Source of the DNA: JBQTGK01 sp052400665
GTDB taxonomy: Bacteria > Bacteroidota > Bacteroidia > Bacteroidales > Marinifilaceae
Length of the DNA: 64,000 nucleotides
Assembly: GCA_052400665.1 (NCBI GenBank)
Contig: JBQTGK010000001.1
Direction: 5' to 3' (one strand)
Below are positions 44,215 through 53,421 of the stretch, piece after piece (the first letter of the stretch is position 1; every line of letters starts with the position of its first letter). A program made the position numbers and the translations under genes. The notes below the pieces were generated by a model. That model had not been told where the DNA came from. It saw only the letters and a list, made by a program, of their open reading frames with translations, and made no database searches.

Positions 44215-44505
44215 TTAAATATTGCTATAAAAATCTATATTATCACCTTCAACTAAAGTAACGATCGCCTTTTTAAAAGACGCAGTTCTTCCCTCAATCA
44301 CACCTGCTTTAGTGAAACGGCTCTTCTTTTTACCTTGATAATTCATGGTATTAACAGACGCCACCTTAACATTGTACATTGATTCTACTGCTGCCTTAAT
44401 ATCGATCTTTGTCGCTCTACGATCCACAACAAAACCAAAGCGATTAAATTTCTCGCTTTGCTCAGTCATTTTCTCAGTAACGATTGGCTTAATTAAAATA
44501 TCCAT
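44215..44505 (-). CDS. rplW: 50S ribosomal protein L23
   Basis: 96 residues. KPIVTEKMTEQSEKFNRFGFVVD is the family opening, and a loop reaching toward the exit tunnel follows in GKKKSRFTKAGV. It is the docking site for trigger factor and SRP. 10 bases after rplD. Confidence 0.96.
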   Translation of the reverse strand: MDILIKPIVTEKMTEQSEKFNRFGFVVDRRATKIDIKAAVESMYNVKVASVNTMNYQGKKKSRFTKAGVIEGRTASFKKAIVTLVEGDNIDFYSNI

Positions 44506-44515
44506 TTTTTTAAAC

Positions 44516-45148
44516 TTAGTTTAGTTTAAACATTTCATCGAGCCCTTTTACTGAGCTCTCTACAAACACCAAAGTTGAAGCTTTCATAATGTCATAAGTT
44601 GCCAAGTCAGAAACACGAACAACTTTTACATTCTTCAAATTACGAGAAGACAAATATATGTTTTTATTATCTTCAGATAAAACTAAAAGTACTTTTTTAT
44701 CAGATACTTTAAGGCTATTTTGAAGTGCAACAAAACTTTTTGTCTTTACAGTCTCGAAATTAAAGTCTTCAACTACCATTAAAGCTTCATTTTGAGCTTT
44801 AATTGTTAAAGCAGATTTACGAGCTAATTGCTTCAGTTTTTTATTCAATTTGAAACCGTAGTTTCTTGGACGAGGACCGAATACACGACCTCCACCTCTG
44901 AATACAGGTGATTTAATGCTACCAGCACGAGCTGTACCGGTACCTTTTTGCTTCTTAATCTTAGCAGTACTACCAGAAATATCAGCTCTCTCTTTTGATT
45001 TATGAGTTCCCTGACGTTGGTTTGCTAAAAATTGTTTTACATCTAAGTAAATAGCGTGCTCGTTTGGTTCGATGCCGAAAACTGAATCGTTGAATTCAAT
45101 TTTTCTCCCTGTATCTTCTCCAGCTGTGTTTAAAATAGTTAATTCCAT
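44516..45148 (-). CDS. rplD: 50S ribosomal protein L4
   Basis: 210 residues. The extended tunnel loop (RQGTHKSKERADISGSTAKIKKQKGTGTARAG and GGGRVFGPRPR) is intact. In E. coli L4 represses the S10 section; nothing here shows whether that holds. Its start codon overlaps the rplC stop by one base. Confidence 0.97.
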   Translation of the reverse strand: MELTILNTAGEDTGRKIEFNDSVFGIEPNEHAIYLDVKQFLANQRQGTHKSKERADISGSTAKIKKQKGTGTARAGSIKSPVFRGGGRVFGPRPRNYGFKLNKKLKQLARKSALTIKAQNEALMVVEDFNFETVKTKSFVALQNSLKVSDKKVLLVLSEDNKNIYLSSRNLKNVKVVRVSDLATYDIMKASTLVFVESSVKGLDEMFKLN

Positions 45149-45765
45149 TACTTTTCAATAATTACGTATGAACCTTTAGACCCTGGAAGAGATCCTTTAA
45201 CTAATAATAAGTTGTTCTCAGGAATTACCTTAAGAACTTGAAGGTTTTGAACCTTCACAGTATCCCCACCTGTACGTCCGGCCATTCTCATGCCTTTAAA
45301 TACGCGAGCTGGGTAAGATGCAGCACCAATAGAACCAGGCGCTCTCAAACGGTTATGCTGACCGTGTGTAGAACCACCTACTCCGCCAAAACCATGACGT
45401 TTCACTACCCCTTGAAAACCTTTACCTTTTGACACTCCGCTTACGTCTACAAAAGACGACTCTTCAAAGATATCAACTGTAACAGCATCTCCTAATTTAT
45501 AATCAGCTTCGAATTCAGAGAACTCAACAAGCTTCTTTTTAGGGGTTGTATTTGCCTTTTTAAAGTGCCCATCTAGCGCTTTAGTTGTTCGCTTTTCCTT
45601 TTTATCGTCAAAAGCCAACTGAAGTGCTTCATAACCATCAGATTCAACTGTTTTGATCTGGGTTACAACACATGGACCTGCCTCAATGACAGTGCATGGA
45701 ATATTTTTTCCCTCGGCACTGTAAACGGAAGTCATTCCGATTTTTTTTCCAATTAATCCTGGCAT
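45148..45765 (-). CDS. rplC: 50S ribosomal protein L3
   Basis: 205 residues. MPGLIGKKIGMTSVYSAEG starts it and the central loop with GFQGVVKRHGFGG reaches the peptidyl transferase region, where methylation of a Gln occurs in other bacteria. It initiates large-subunit assembly. Coupled to rplD; 36 bases after rpsJ. Confidence 0.97.
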   Translation of the reverse strand: MPGLIGKKIGMTSVYSAEGKNIPCTVIEAGPCVVTQIKTVESDGYEALQLAFDDKKEKRTTKALDGHFKKANTTPKKKLVEFSEFEADYKLGDAVTVDIFEESSFVDVSGVSKGKGFQGVVKRHGFGGVGGSTHGQHNRLRAPGSIGAASYPARVFKGMRMAGRTGGDTVKVQNLQVLKVIPENNLLLVKGSLPGSKGSYVIIEK

Positions 45766-45801
45766 TTCTCTTTACTTTTTAATAATAAATCTTACAGATT
45801 A

Positions 45802-46107
45802 TCAAACTTTAATTTCAACTTCTACTCCACTAGGCAACTCTAGTTTCATCAAAGCATCAATTGTATTTGCAGTTGAACTGTAAATATCGATCAAACGCTT
45901 AAAAGAAGAAAGTTGAAACTGTTCTCTAGATTTCTTGTTCACGAAAGTTGAACGAAGAACAGTAAAAATTCTTTTGTGAGTTGGAAGTGGAATTGGACCG
46001 CTAACAACTGCACCTGTAGCCTTAACTGTCTTAACGATTTTCTCAGCTGATTTATCAACTAAATTATGATCGTAAGATTTCAGTTTAATTCTAATTTTTT
46101 GGCTCAT
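45802..46107 (-). CDS. rpsJ: 30S ribosomal protein S10
   Basis: 101 residues. IRIKLKSYDHNLVDKSAEKIV opens it, followed by the loop GPIPLPTHKRIFTVLRS. It lies in the head and also acts with NusB in antitermination. The gene directly follows fusA by 28 bases with no tuf between, so EF-Tu is encoded elsewhere. Confidence 0.97.
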   Translation of the reverse strand: MSQKIRIKLKSYDHNLVDKSAEKIVKTVKATGAVVSGPIPLPTHKRIFTVLRSTFVNKKSREQFQLSSFKRLIDIYSSTANTIDALMKLELPSGVEVEIKV

Positions 46108-46135
46108 CTTATTTATATATTATACGATGATTTAA

Positions 46136-48250
46136 TTATAATAATTCTACTTTACCTTTTGCATTCTCTACAACTTCTTTGGCAATACCTTTTGGTACCT
46201 CCTCGAAGTGAGAAAATTCCATTGAAGAGTTTGCACGACCTGAAGATAGAGTTCTTAATACAGTCACATAACCAAACTGTTCAGACAATGGTACTTTAGC
46301 ATTTACAACACGAGCTCCGTGTTTCGACTCCATACCTTCTACCTGACCACGACGTTTGTTCAAGTCACCAATAATATCTCCCATATATTCTTCTGGTGTA
46401 ATAACCTCCATTTTCATGATAGGCTCAAGAAGAACTGGATTTGCTTTAGCACAAGCTTCTTTGAAACCTTGCTTAGCAGCCATCTCAAATGATAATTGAT
46501 CCGAATCAACTGGGTGGAAAGATCCATCAACCAAAACAACTTTTAGAGTATCAACAGTATAACCTGCTAAAACACCATTTTTCATAGCTTCGGTAAAACC
46601 TTTCTGCACCGAAGGAACAAATTCCTTAGGAATATTACCACCTTTAATTTTATCAACAAATTGCAATCCTTCTCCTTCAAAATCTTCATCAACTGGAGAT
46701 AATATGAATGAAATATCAGCAAACTTACCACGTCCACCTGATTGCTTTTTGAATACATGACGCAACTCAACAGTTCCTTTAATAGCTTCTTTATAAGCAA
46801 CCTGAGGTGCCCCCTGATTACACTCAACTTTAAATTCACGTTTCAAACGGTCAATAATGATATCTAAGTGAAGCTCACCCATACCAGAAATTACAGTTTG
46901 ACCTGAATCTTCGTCTGTTTTAACCTGGAAAGTTGGATCCTCTTCAGCCAATTTAGCTAAAGCCATACCCATCTTATCAACATCTTTTTGAGTCAATGGT
47001 TCAACAGCGATACCAATTACTGGATCTGGGAAATCCATTGATTCAAGTTCGATTGGAGTTTCTTTTTGACATAGAGTATCTCCAGTACGAATATCTTTAA
47101 ATCCTACACAAGCACAAATATCACCTGCTTCAACACGATCGATAGCATTTTGCTTATTCGAATGCATTTGATACAAACGAGAAATACGCTCCTTATTACC
47201 TGATCTTGTATTGTAAACATACGATCCAGCATCAATAGCTCCAGAATACAAACGAGTAAATGCCAAACGACCTACGAATGGATCTGTAGCAATTTTAAAT
47301 GCTAAGGCTGCCAATGGCTCATCAGCATCAGGCTTACGAGTCACTTCTTCATCAGTACCAGGAACAGTACCAACAATTGCTTCAACATCTAGTGGAGATG
47401 GCATATAAGTAATAATAGCATCTAGCAAACGCTGAACACCTTTATTTTTAAATGCAGAACCACATAGCATTGGTACAATTTTCATAGAAATAGTCGCTTT
47501 ACGAATAACAGCATACATTTCTTCTTCAGTGATTGAATCAGGATCCTCAAAGAATCTCTCCATCAATTCTTCATCTTGCTCAGCAACTGCTTCTACCAAT
47601 ACTTCTCTCCACTCATTTGCATCAGCAACTAAATGATCTGGAATATCTTCCAATGTATAGTTTGTACCATTCTCATCATCGTACCATACAACAGCTTTCA
47701 TAGTAATCAAATCGACTACACCACGAAAAGTATCTTCTGATCCAATAGGAATCTGAATAGGGATAGGATTAGCTCCTAATTTTTCTTTTACCTCGCGCAC
47801 AGCTTTGAAAAAGTCAGCACCAGAACGGTCCATCTTATTTACAAATCCCATACGAGGAACTCTATATTTATCAGCTTGTCTCCACACAGTCTCAGACTGA
47901 GCCTCAACACCACCAACAGCACAGAAACATGCAACAGCACCATCCAATACACGTAATGAACGTTCTACCTCTACAGTAAAATCAACGTGGCCCGGTGTGT
48001 CAATAATATTAATCTGGTATTTACTTTTGTCGTAATTCCAGAAACAAGTTGTAGCTGCCGAAGTAATTGTAATACCTCTTTCTTGCTCTTGCTCCATCCA
48101 GTCCATTGTAGCAGCACCATCATGTACCTCACCAATTTTGTGAGACACCCCTGTATAATACAAGATACGCTCGGTAGTTGTTGTTTTACCGGCGTCGATG
48201 TGTGCCATAATACCAATGTTTCTGGTAAATTTTAAATCTCTTTTAGCCAT
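46136..48250 (-). CDS. fusA: elongation factor G (canonical, EF-G1)
   Basis: 704 residues, the E. coli length. Drives ribosomal translocation with GTP hydrolysis. All G motifs are standard: AHIDAGKTTTTERIL, switch I RGITITSAATT, DTPGHVDF with the catalytic His, NKMD. Domains II-V follow (YKEAIKGTVELRHVFKKQSGG and others). It lies 34 bases after rpsG inside the str section. A second, degenerate EF-G is encoded divergently about 1.4 kb away. Confidence 0.98.
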   Translation of the reverse strand: MAKRDLKFTRNIGIMAHIDAGKTTTTERILYYTGVSHKIGEVHDGAATMDWMEQEQERGITITSAATTCFWNYDKSKYQINIIDTPGHVDFTVEVERSLRVLDGAVACFCAVGGVEAQSETVWRQADKYRVPRMGFVNKMDRSGADFFKAVREVKEKLGANPIPIQIPIGSEDTFRGVVDLITMKAVVWYDDENGTNYTLEDIPDHLVADANEWREVLVEAVAEQDEELMERFFEDPDSITEEEMYAVIRKATISMKIVPMLCGSAFKNKGVQRLLDAIITYMPSPLDVEAIVGTVPGTDEEVTRKPDADEPLAALAFKIATDPFVGRLAFTRLYSGAIDAGSYVYNTRSGNKERISRLYQMHSNKQNAIDRVEAGDICACVGFKDIRTGDTLCQKETPIELESMDFPDPVIGIAVEPLTQKDVDKMGMALAKLAEEDPTFQVKTDEDSGQTVISGMGELHLDIIIDRLKREFKVECNQGAPQVAYKEAIKGTVELRHVFKKQSGGRGKFADISFILSPVDEDFEGEGLQFVDKIKGGNIPKEFVPSVQKGFTEAMKNGVLAGYTVDTLKVVLVDGSFHPVDSDQLSFEMAAKQGFKEACAKANPVLLEPIMKMEVITPEEYMGDIIGDLNKRRGQVEGMESKHGARVVNAKVPLSEQFGYVTVLRTLSSGRANSSMEFSHFEEVPKGIAKEVVENAKGKVELL

Positions 48251-48284
48251 TTTCTTTGTCTTCTACAAATTGCTTGAACAATTA

Positions 48285-48761
48285 TTAAAATCTAAAGTGA
48301 GCGAAAGCACGGTTAGCTTCAGCCATTCTGTGCGTATCCTCTTTCTTTTTATAAGCTCCACCTTCTTCGTTGAAACCAGCTACAATTTCTGCAGATAATT
48401 TATCAGCCATAGATTTACCTGATCTCTTACGAGCAAAAAGAATCATATTCTTAATAGAAATAGACATTTTTCTTTCTGGACGAATTTCCATTGGAACCTG
48501 AAAAGTAGCACCTCCAACACGACGACTCTTCACCTCAACAGCTGGAGTAATGTTTTCTAAAGCTTTCTTCCAAATCTCAAGAGGAGACTTCTCTAACTTC
48601 TCAGTTTTAGCCTTAACGATATCCAAAGCATCATAAAACACTTTAAAGGCAAGATTTTTCTTACCATCCACCATCAAGTCATTTACAAATCTTGTTACCA
48701 AAACATCATTAAATTTTGGGTCTGGCAACAAAATCCTTTTTTTAGGTCTTGATTTTCTCAT
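48285..48761 (-). CDS. rpsG: 30S ribosomal protein S7
   Basis: 158 residues. The start MRKSRPKKRILLPDPKF and the beta-arm ATFQVPMEIRPERK are diagnostic; the C-terminus ends ANRAFAHFRF. It nucleates assembly of the 16S head and lines the E site. A 131-base spacer separates it from rpsL. Confidence 0.97.
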   Translation of the reverse strand: MRKSRPKKRILLPDPKFNDVLVTRFVNDLMVDGKKNLAFKVFYDALDIVKAKTEKLEKSPLEIWKKALENITPAVEVKSRRVGGATFQVPMEIRPERKMSISIKNMILFARKRSGKSMADKLSAEIVAGFNEEGGAYKKKEDTHRMAEANRAFAHFRF

Positions 48762-48776
48762 TTCTTTTAGTTTACG

Positions 48777-48877
48777 AGCTATTCGTATGTTAGCTGCCCA
48801 AAATGCGTCTTCAACAATCTCTCGACTATTTACTCAACTTAGTGGGAACAACACATAAACTATAACTCCTACAGTTA
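48777..48877 (-). promoter_or_regulatory. hairpin-containing rpsL-rpsG spacer
   Basis: The 131-base spacer contains two small inverted repeats: AGCTA/TAGCT around a nine-base loop (48777-48795) and TAACT/AGTTA around a five-base loop (48863-48877). In E. coli the matching spacer is the S7 repressor target. Equivalent function here is only an inference from position. Confidence 0.35.
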
Positions 48878-48892
48878 CAAACTAGATTTCAA

Positions 48893-49270
48893 CTACTTTT
48901 TCTTTGGTCTCTTAGTACCATACTTAGAACGACGCTGCATACGACCTTCTACTCCTGAAGCATCAAGAGCACCACGAACAAGGTGATATCTTACACCTGG
49001 AAGATCTTTTACACGACCACCTCTAATCAATACGATAGAGTGCTCTTGCAAATTGTGACCTTCACCTGGAATATAAGCATTCACTTCTTTTCCGTTAGTC
49101 AATCTAACACGTGCTACTTTACGCATAGCCGAGTTAGGCTTCTTAGGTGTAGTTGTGTACACACGTACGCAAACCCCTCTTCTTTGAGGACAAGAATCCA
49201 ATGCCGGAGCCTTGCTTTTCTCTTGAAGCTTGGTTCTTCCTTTTCTAACTAACTGTTGAATTGTAGGCAT
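48893..49270 (-). CDS. rpsL: 30S ribosomal protein S12
   Basis: 125 residues. MPTIQQLVRKGRTKLQEKSK opens it. The decoding-centre loops TTPKKPNSAMRKVARVRL and RGGRVKDLPGVRYHLVRG carry the lysines whose mutation gives streptomycin resistance, here wild-type. It is first in the 18-kb ribosomal block, with two candidate promoters upstream. Confidence 0.98.
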   Translation of the reverse strand: MPTIQQLVRKGRTKLQEKSKAPALDSCPQRRGVCVRVYTTTPKKPNSAMRKVARVRLTNGKEVNAYIPGEGHNLQEHSIVLIRGGRVKDLPGVRYHLVRGALDASGVEGRMQRRSKYGTKRPKKK

Positions 49271-49318
49271 ATTAACAATTACTTTTTTTAATTAAATATA
49301 TTTTAACAAATTGGTTTG

Positions 49319-49347
49319 CAAAGGTATTATTTATTTACTAAAAACAA
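49319..49347 (-). promoter_or_regulatory. proximal promoter of the ribosomal block
   Basis: The minus strand reads TTG-N18-TACCTTTG, an exact TAnnTTTG -7 box with a -33 element at the expected spacing, 49 bases upstream of the rpsL start. Confidence 0.65.
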
Positions 49348-49392
49348 TAGCAGAACTGTTGTATTTTGTAAAAACCCCTTGAAATCAGCGCA

Positions 49393-49423
49393 CAAAGGTA
49401 TGAAAAGCCTTTAGAAAAGACAA
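49393..49423 (-). promoter_or_regulatory. distal promoter of the ribosomal block
   Basis: The minus strand reads TTG-N20-TACCTTTG, the same -7 octamer as the proximal copy 74 bases away. Two identical boxes suggest tandem promoters for high expression. Confidence 0.55.
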
Positions 49424-49680
49424 GTTATTATCAACCAAAAAAATAACTATTCTAAAAAAAATTCCGAAACCGTTTATTCTCGTGGGAAAATTTAATGATA
49501 AAGTTAAAAAAACGAGCATTTTCAAAACTTAACAATTCTTTTTTAGCTTATTAACTCTAATGTGTATTGTATCTTATTAAAAAGTTAATTAAATTGGAAA
49601 GCCTTAAAACCAATCTAAACTAGATTCAATAAAATCTCAGTTTTTATTTTCAAGAGTAATAAACCCAAAAAAATATCATT

Positions 49681-51837
49681 ATGAAAGTGTATCAATCAAA
49701 TGAAATTAAGAACATCGCCCTCATTGGCAATGCCGGCTCGGGTAAAACTACCCTAGCCGAGTGTATGTTGTTTGAAGGCGGTGTTATTACAAGACGTGGA
49801 AATGTTGAAGATAATAACACCGTTTCTGATTATAACCCTGTAGAACATGAATATGAAAATTCTGTCTTTTCAACAGTTTTATATACAGAATGGCTTGGAA
49901 AAAAAATTAACTTTATTGATACGCCTGGGGCAGATGATTTCTCGGGCGGTGTTATTTCAGCCCTAAATGTAACAGACACTGGCCTAATGCTTATTAATGC
50001 CCAACAAGGTGTAGAAGTGGGGACCGAAATAATTGGAAGAAGGGCAGCTGCTTTAAACACTCCTCTTATTTTTGTCATAAATCAACTAGATCACGATAAA
50101 GCAAATTTTGAACAATCAATAGAATCTGCGAAGACAAATTTTGGAAATAAGGTTACAATTGTACAATATCCCGTAAACGTTGGCGTAAATTTTAATGCTG
50201 TTGTTGATGTACTAAAAATGAAAATGTATCAGTGGGGACCAGATGGAGGTGAACCTGAAATTTTAGATATTCCTGATACCGAAAAAGCAAAAGCAGATAA
50301 TTATCACAATGAACTTGTCGAATCTGCAGCAGAGAATGAAGAAGCCTTAATGGAACTCTATTTTGACAAAGGAACTTTGACAGAAGAAGAAATGCGGGAA
50401 GGAATAAAAAAAGGAATGATTGCCGGAGATCTATTTCCTGTATTTTGTATTGCTGCTAAAAAAGATATGGGTGTTCGCAGATTAATGGAATTTATTGGTA
50501 ACATCGTACCTTTCGTTACTGAAATGCCAGCAATCCCAACCATAAGTGGCCGAGAAGCTAAATGCGACCCCAAAGCCCCTACCTCATTATTTGTTTTTAA
50601 AACATCAATGGAACCACATATTGGGGAGGTAAGTTATTTTAAAGTTATCTCAGGAAGCGTAAAAGAAGGAGATGACTTAACAAATGTTAATAATGACACC
50701 AAAGAAAGGCTATCTCAACTATATTTGGTAGCAGGTCGAAACAGAGAAAGAGTACCTGAACTTGTTGCAGGAGATATAGGTGCTACAGTAAAACTTAAAA
50801 ATACAAAAAACAACCACACATTAAATTGTAAAGATTGCGATTTTACATATAAAGAAATTGAATTTCCTGAACCAAAATACAGAACTGCTGTTAAAGCAAA
50901 AGAAGATGGCGATGACGAAAGATTAGGTGAATTACTTCATAGGATTCATGAAGAAGATCCAACAATTTTAATTGAATATTCAAAAGAGCTAAAACAAATT
51001 ATTCTTCATGGTCAAGGTGAATTTCATTTAAATACACTTAAATGGAGATTGCTTCATAATGACAAAATGGAAATAGAATTCCTTACTCCGAAAATTCCTT
51101 ATCGCGAAACTATTACTAAGCTAGCACAAGCAGATTATCGACACAAAAAACAATCTGGTGGATCGGGACAATTTGGTGAAGTACACATGATTATTGAGCC
51201 ATTTGAGGAAGGAATGCCTGATCCTGTGATGTATAATATAAATGGTAAAGATCTTAAAGTTAACCTCAGAGGAAAAGAGGAGCATGAACTTAGCTGGGGT
51301 GGCAAATTAGTTTTCTGCAACTGTATTGTAGGCGGAGCCATTGATACACGATTTCTCCCTGCAATTCTTAAAGGAATTATGGAAAAAATGGATGAAGGAC
51401 CACTAACAGGCTCGTACGCAAGAGATATTAGAGTTGTGGTTTACGATGGAAAAATGCACGCAGTAGACTCCAATGAAATATCATTTAAGCTAGCTGGACG
51501 CCATGCCTTTAGTGCTGCCTTTAAAAATGCTGGTCCTAAAATTCTCGAACCTATTTATGATATTGAAGTATTAGTTCCTGAAGATAGAATGGGTGATGTA
51601 ATGAGTGATCTTCAAACACGCAGAGCCCTAATTATGGGAATGGAAGCAGAAAAGGGATTTCAAAAAATTATCGCCAAAGCACCTTTAAAAGAAATGAATA
51701 AATATTCTACTTCTCTAAGCTCTTTAACAGGCGGTAGAGCACAATTCACAATGAAGTTCGCAGAATATGAAAAAGTTCCTGCTGATGTTCAAAAAGAACT
51801 ATTGGCAGCTTACGAAGAAGAAACTGCAGAAGTTTAA
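49681..51837 (+). CDS. fusA2: EF-G paralogue with degenerate GTPase motifs (EF-G2)
   Basis: 718 residues with full EF-G domain layout. The P-loop GNAGSGKT (residues 17-24) is intact, but switch I has NSVFSTV where fusA has RGITI. The G3 motif reads DTPGADD, so the catalytic His is Ala84. G4 reads NQLD in place of NKMD. Domains III-V keep the translocase features (YRHKKQSGGSGQFGEVHM; RMGDVMSDLQTRRALIMGME). In Bacteroides thetaiotaomicron a second EF-G is described that supports translation without GTP hydrolysis when carbon is limiting; this protein fits that type. Encoded divergently from the ribosomal block, with its own terminator. Orthology and function are inferred. Confidence 0.88.
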   Translation: MKVYQSNEIKNIALIGNAGSGKTTLAECMLFEGGVITRRGNVEDNNTVSDYNPVEHEYENSVFSTVLYTEWLGKKINFIDTPGADDFSGGVISALNVTDTGLMLINAQQGVEVGTEIIGRRAAALNTPLIFVINQLDHDKANFEQSIESAKTNFGNKVTIVQYPVNVGVNFNAVVDVLKMKMYQWGPDGGEPEILDIPDTEKAKADNYHNELVESAAENEEALMELYFDKGTLTEEEMREGIKKGMIAGDLFPVFCIAAKKDMGVRRLMEFIGNIVPFVTEMPAIPTISGREAKCDPKAPTSLFVFKTSMEPHIGEVSYFKVISGSVKEGDDLTNVNNDTKERLSQLYLVAGRNRERVPELVAGDIGATVKLKNTKNNHTLNCKDCDFTYKEIEFPEPKYRTAVKAKEDGDDERLGELLHRIHEEDPTILIEYSKELKQIILHGQGEFHLNTLKWRLLHNDKMEIEFLTPKIPYRETITKLAQADYRHKKQSGGSGQFGEVHMIIEPFEEGMPDPVMYNINGKDLKVNLRGKEEHELSWGGKLVFCNCIVGGAIDTRFLPAILKGIMEKMDEGPLTGSYARDIRVVVYDGKMHAVDSNEISFKLAGRHAFSAAFKNAGPKILEPIYDIEVLVPEDRMGDVMSDLQTRRALIMGMEAEKGFQKIIAKAPLKEMNKYSTSLSSLTGGRAQFTMKFAEYEKVPADVQKELLAAYEEETAEV

Positions 51838-51850
51838 ATACGACAGTAAA

Positions 51851-51887
51851 AATAAAACCGTCTCATTTATCTTGAGACGGTTTTATT
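51851..51887. terminator. bidirectional intrinsic terminator
   Basis: Perfect 15-base arms (AATAAAACCGTCTCA and complement) with a seven-base loop lie between the convergent EF-G2 gene and the secreted-protein gene. Confidence 0.9.
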
Positions 51888-51925
51888 TATTACAAAAAAC
51901 AGTAAAGAGATCTATTCTTAGATCT

Positions 51926-53251
51926 TTATTTTCTTATGAGCATAAACGATCCTTTTTTGGTGTATTTTTTTGTTTGCTCCTCCCTGCCAACAGCAGTGAT
52001 AACATAAAAATAAGTACCTGGAGTAGCCCATTTTCCATTTACTTTTCCATTCCAACCTTCATCAGGATTTTTCCATTCATAAACAACCCTACCCCAACGA
52101 TTAAAAACAATAGCATGAAAACTTTTTAAAGATTGCGACTTCGCTCTCCAAACATCATTTTTGCCATCGCCATTTGGCGTGAATACATTCGGCACCTGAA
52201 CTAAAGAAGTATCAACAACAATGGGAGTAGTTAAAATCATCTCATCAACACAAACATCAGGACCTTTATCGGATTTAACAATTAACTTAACAAAATAGTT
52301 TCCTGGATGCTGATACGTGTATGGATCTATATTTTCATCAATAAGAATATCATTTAATAACAAACTATCTTCAGTAATTAAAGCACCCTCATCAATCCTA
52401 TCATAATCTTGATACAAGAACCACTCATAATCAGTAGCGTTCACTGTAGCATTTGTAAATTCCACATCAAGAGGTGCCTCTCCCGTTTCCGGATTTACTG
52501 CAAAATCAGCTTTTACAGCATAAGTAGGCGTACTTACAACATCTGAAGTAAACTCACAAGCATATTGATCTGAAACCAACATTAAATATGTGTCATCTCC
52601 CTCATAAGCCTCCGTATCAATAAAACTCTTATCAGAACCATCGTAATTACTTATAGGAGTAGACTGTACTATCGCACCATTTCTAGAAAGAGTAAAAATA
52701 ATACGATCATCTACAGAAACATTTAATAAACTAGTTGATGGAATATCGAAATATTGCAGATTCTTCTTTGTAAAGGTTGATTTAAAATGCACCCCAACAC
52801 AATCCAATAGATCCAGATTTAATATGGGATTCGAATTTGAATTATTCAAAACCCAAGCCTGATCCTCAACATCTGTCTCTCCGCTTTTGGAGATTAGAAC
52901 TTTATAAAGTCCGTCTGAAAGATTAGTGATAATAGAAGACATGCCATTTTCAGTGATTATAATAGTTGTAAAGTCTGTTGCTGTCTCATCCCATTTAGTC
53001 CACGTAAAAGTCCAGCCAGATGTTCCATCAGGGGAGTCGGCTCTTAATTCGCCAACTCCAGTTCCAATTTTATCACAGAACACATAAATTGAATCCTGAG
53101 GTGAACTGGTATATTCAGATAAAGTTGAATAATCGGCATTTAAAGATGTAATCTGAGAAAACACCGAATTAGAAATTAACACTACCGATAATAAAAGAAT
53201 AGATCGGAATATTTTTACAATTTGCAATAAATCAAACTTGAATTTCATCAT
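51926..53251 (-). CDS. secreted PKD protein with type B T9SS (gliding motility-associated) C-terminal domain
   Basis: 441 residues. A signal peptide (ILLLSVVLISNSVFSQ) precedes beta-rich repeats. A PKD-like domain around residues 245-330 shows ETGEAPLDVEFTNATVNATDYEW. The last 85 residues are the CHU_C/type B sorting domain: PNVFTPNGDGKNDVWRA, FNRWGRVVYE and GTYFYVITAVG. That domain sends cargo through the type IX secretion system to the surface, which fits gldD and gldE in this window. The ligand or role of the N-terminal part is unknown. Start may be Met1 or Met2. Confidence 0.88.
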   Translation of the reverse strand: MMKFKFDLLQIVKIFRSILLLSVVLISNSVFSQITSLNADYSTLSEYTSSPQDSIYVFCDKIGTGVGELRADSPDGTSGWTFTWTKWDETATDFTTIIITENGMSSIITNLSDGLYKVLISKSGETDVEDQAWVLNNSNSNPILNLDLLDCVGVHFKSTFTKKNLQYFDIPSTSLLNVSVDDRIIFTLSRNGAIVQSTPISNYDGSDKSFIDTEAYEGDDTYLMLVSDQYACEFTSDVVSTPTYAVKADFAVNPETGEAPLDVEFTNATVNATDYEWFLYQDYDRIDEGALITEDSLLLNDILIDENIDPYTYQHPGNYFVKLIVKSDKGPDVCVDEMILTTPIVVDTSLVQVPNVFTPNGDGKNDVWRAKSQSLKSFHAIVFNRWGRVVYEWKNPDEGWNGKVNGKWATPGTYFYVITAVGREEQTKKYTKKGSFMLIRK

Positions 53252-53378
53252 TATTTACGACTGATTTTTGATACATCTTAATTTACAATATTAAAAAAAT
53301 TTAAGCCGTTTTTTCCATAATAATGAATTATCTTACCGCTTAATTTAAAAAAACAAGGCAGAATTAAGCTACAAGTGT

Positions 53379-53386
53379 TATTTTTG
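53379..53386 (+). promoter_or_regulatory. candidate -7 box for the UvrD/PcrA gene
   Basis: TATTTTTG, a TAnnTTTG match 36 bases before the start codon; no clear -33 element. Confidence 0.4.
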
Positions 53387-53421
53387 AGCTTCGAAAATTA
53401 CCGATAAATCAATTTAAGAGA

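Larger units (their letters stand above)
49271..49680. other. 410-base divergent intergenic region between rpsL and the EF-G2 gene
   Basis: No open frame or RNA gene seen. It holds two TAnnTTTG promoters facing rpsL (49319-49347 and 49393-49423). On the plus strand facing the EF-G2 gene the only weak candidate is TATCTTAT at 49570-49577, so the EF-G2 promoter is not resolved. Confidence 0.6.

Noticed and set aside
46582..48235. Frames overlapping fusA on both strands.
   Set aside because: Shadows of the EF-G coding sequence; they lack family motifs and plausible composition.
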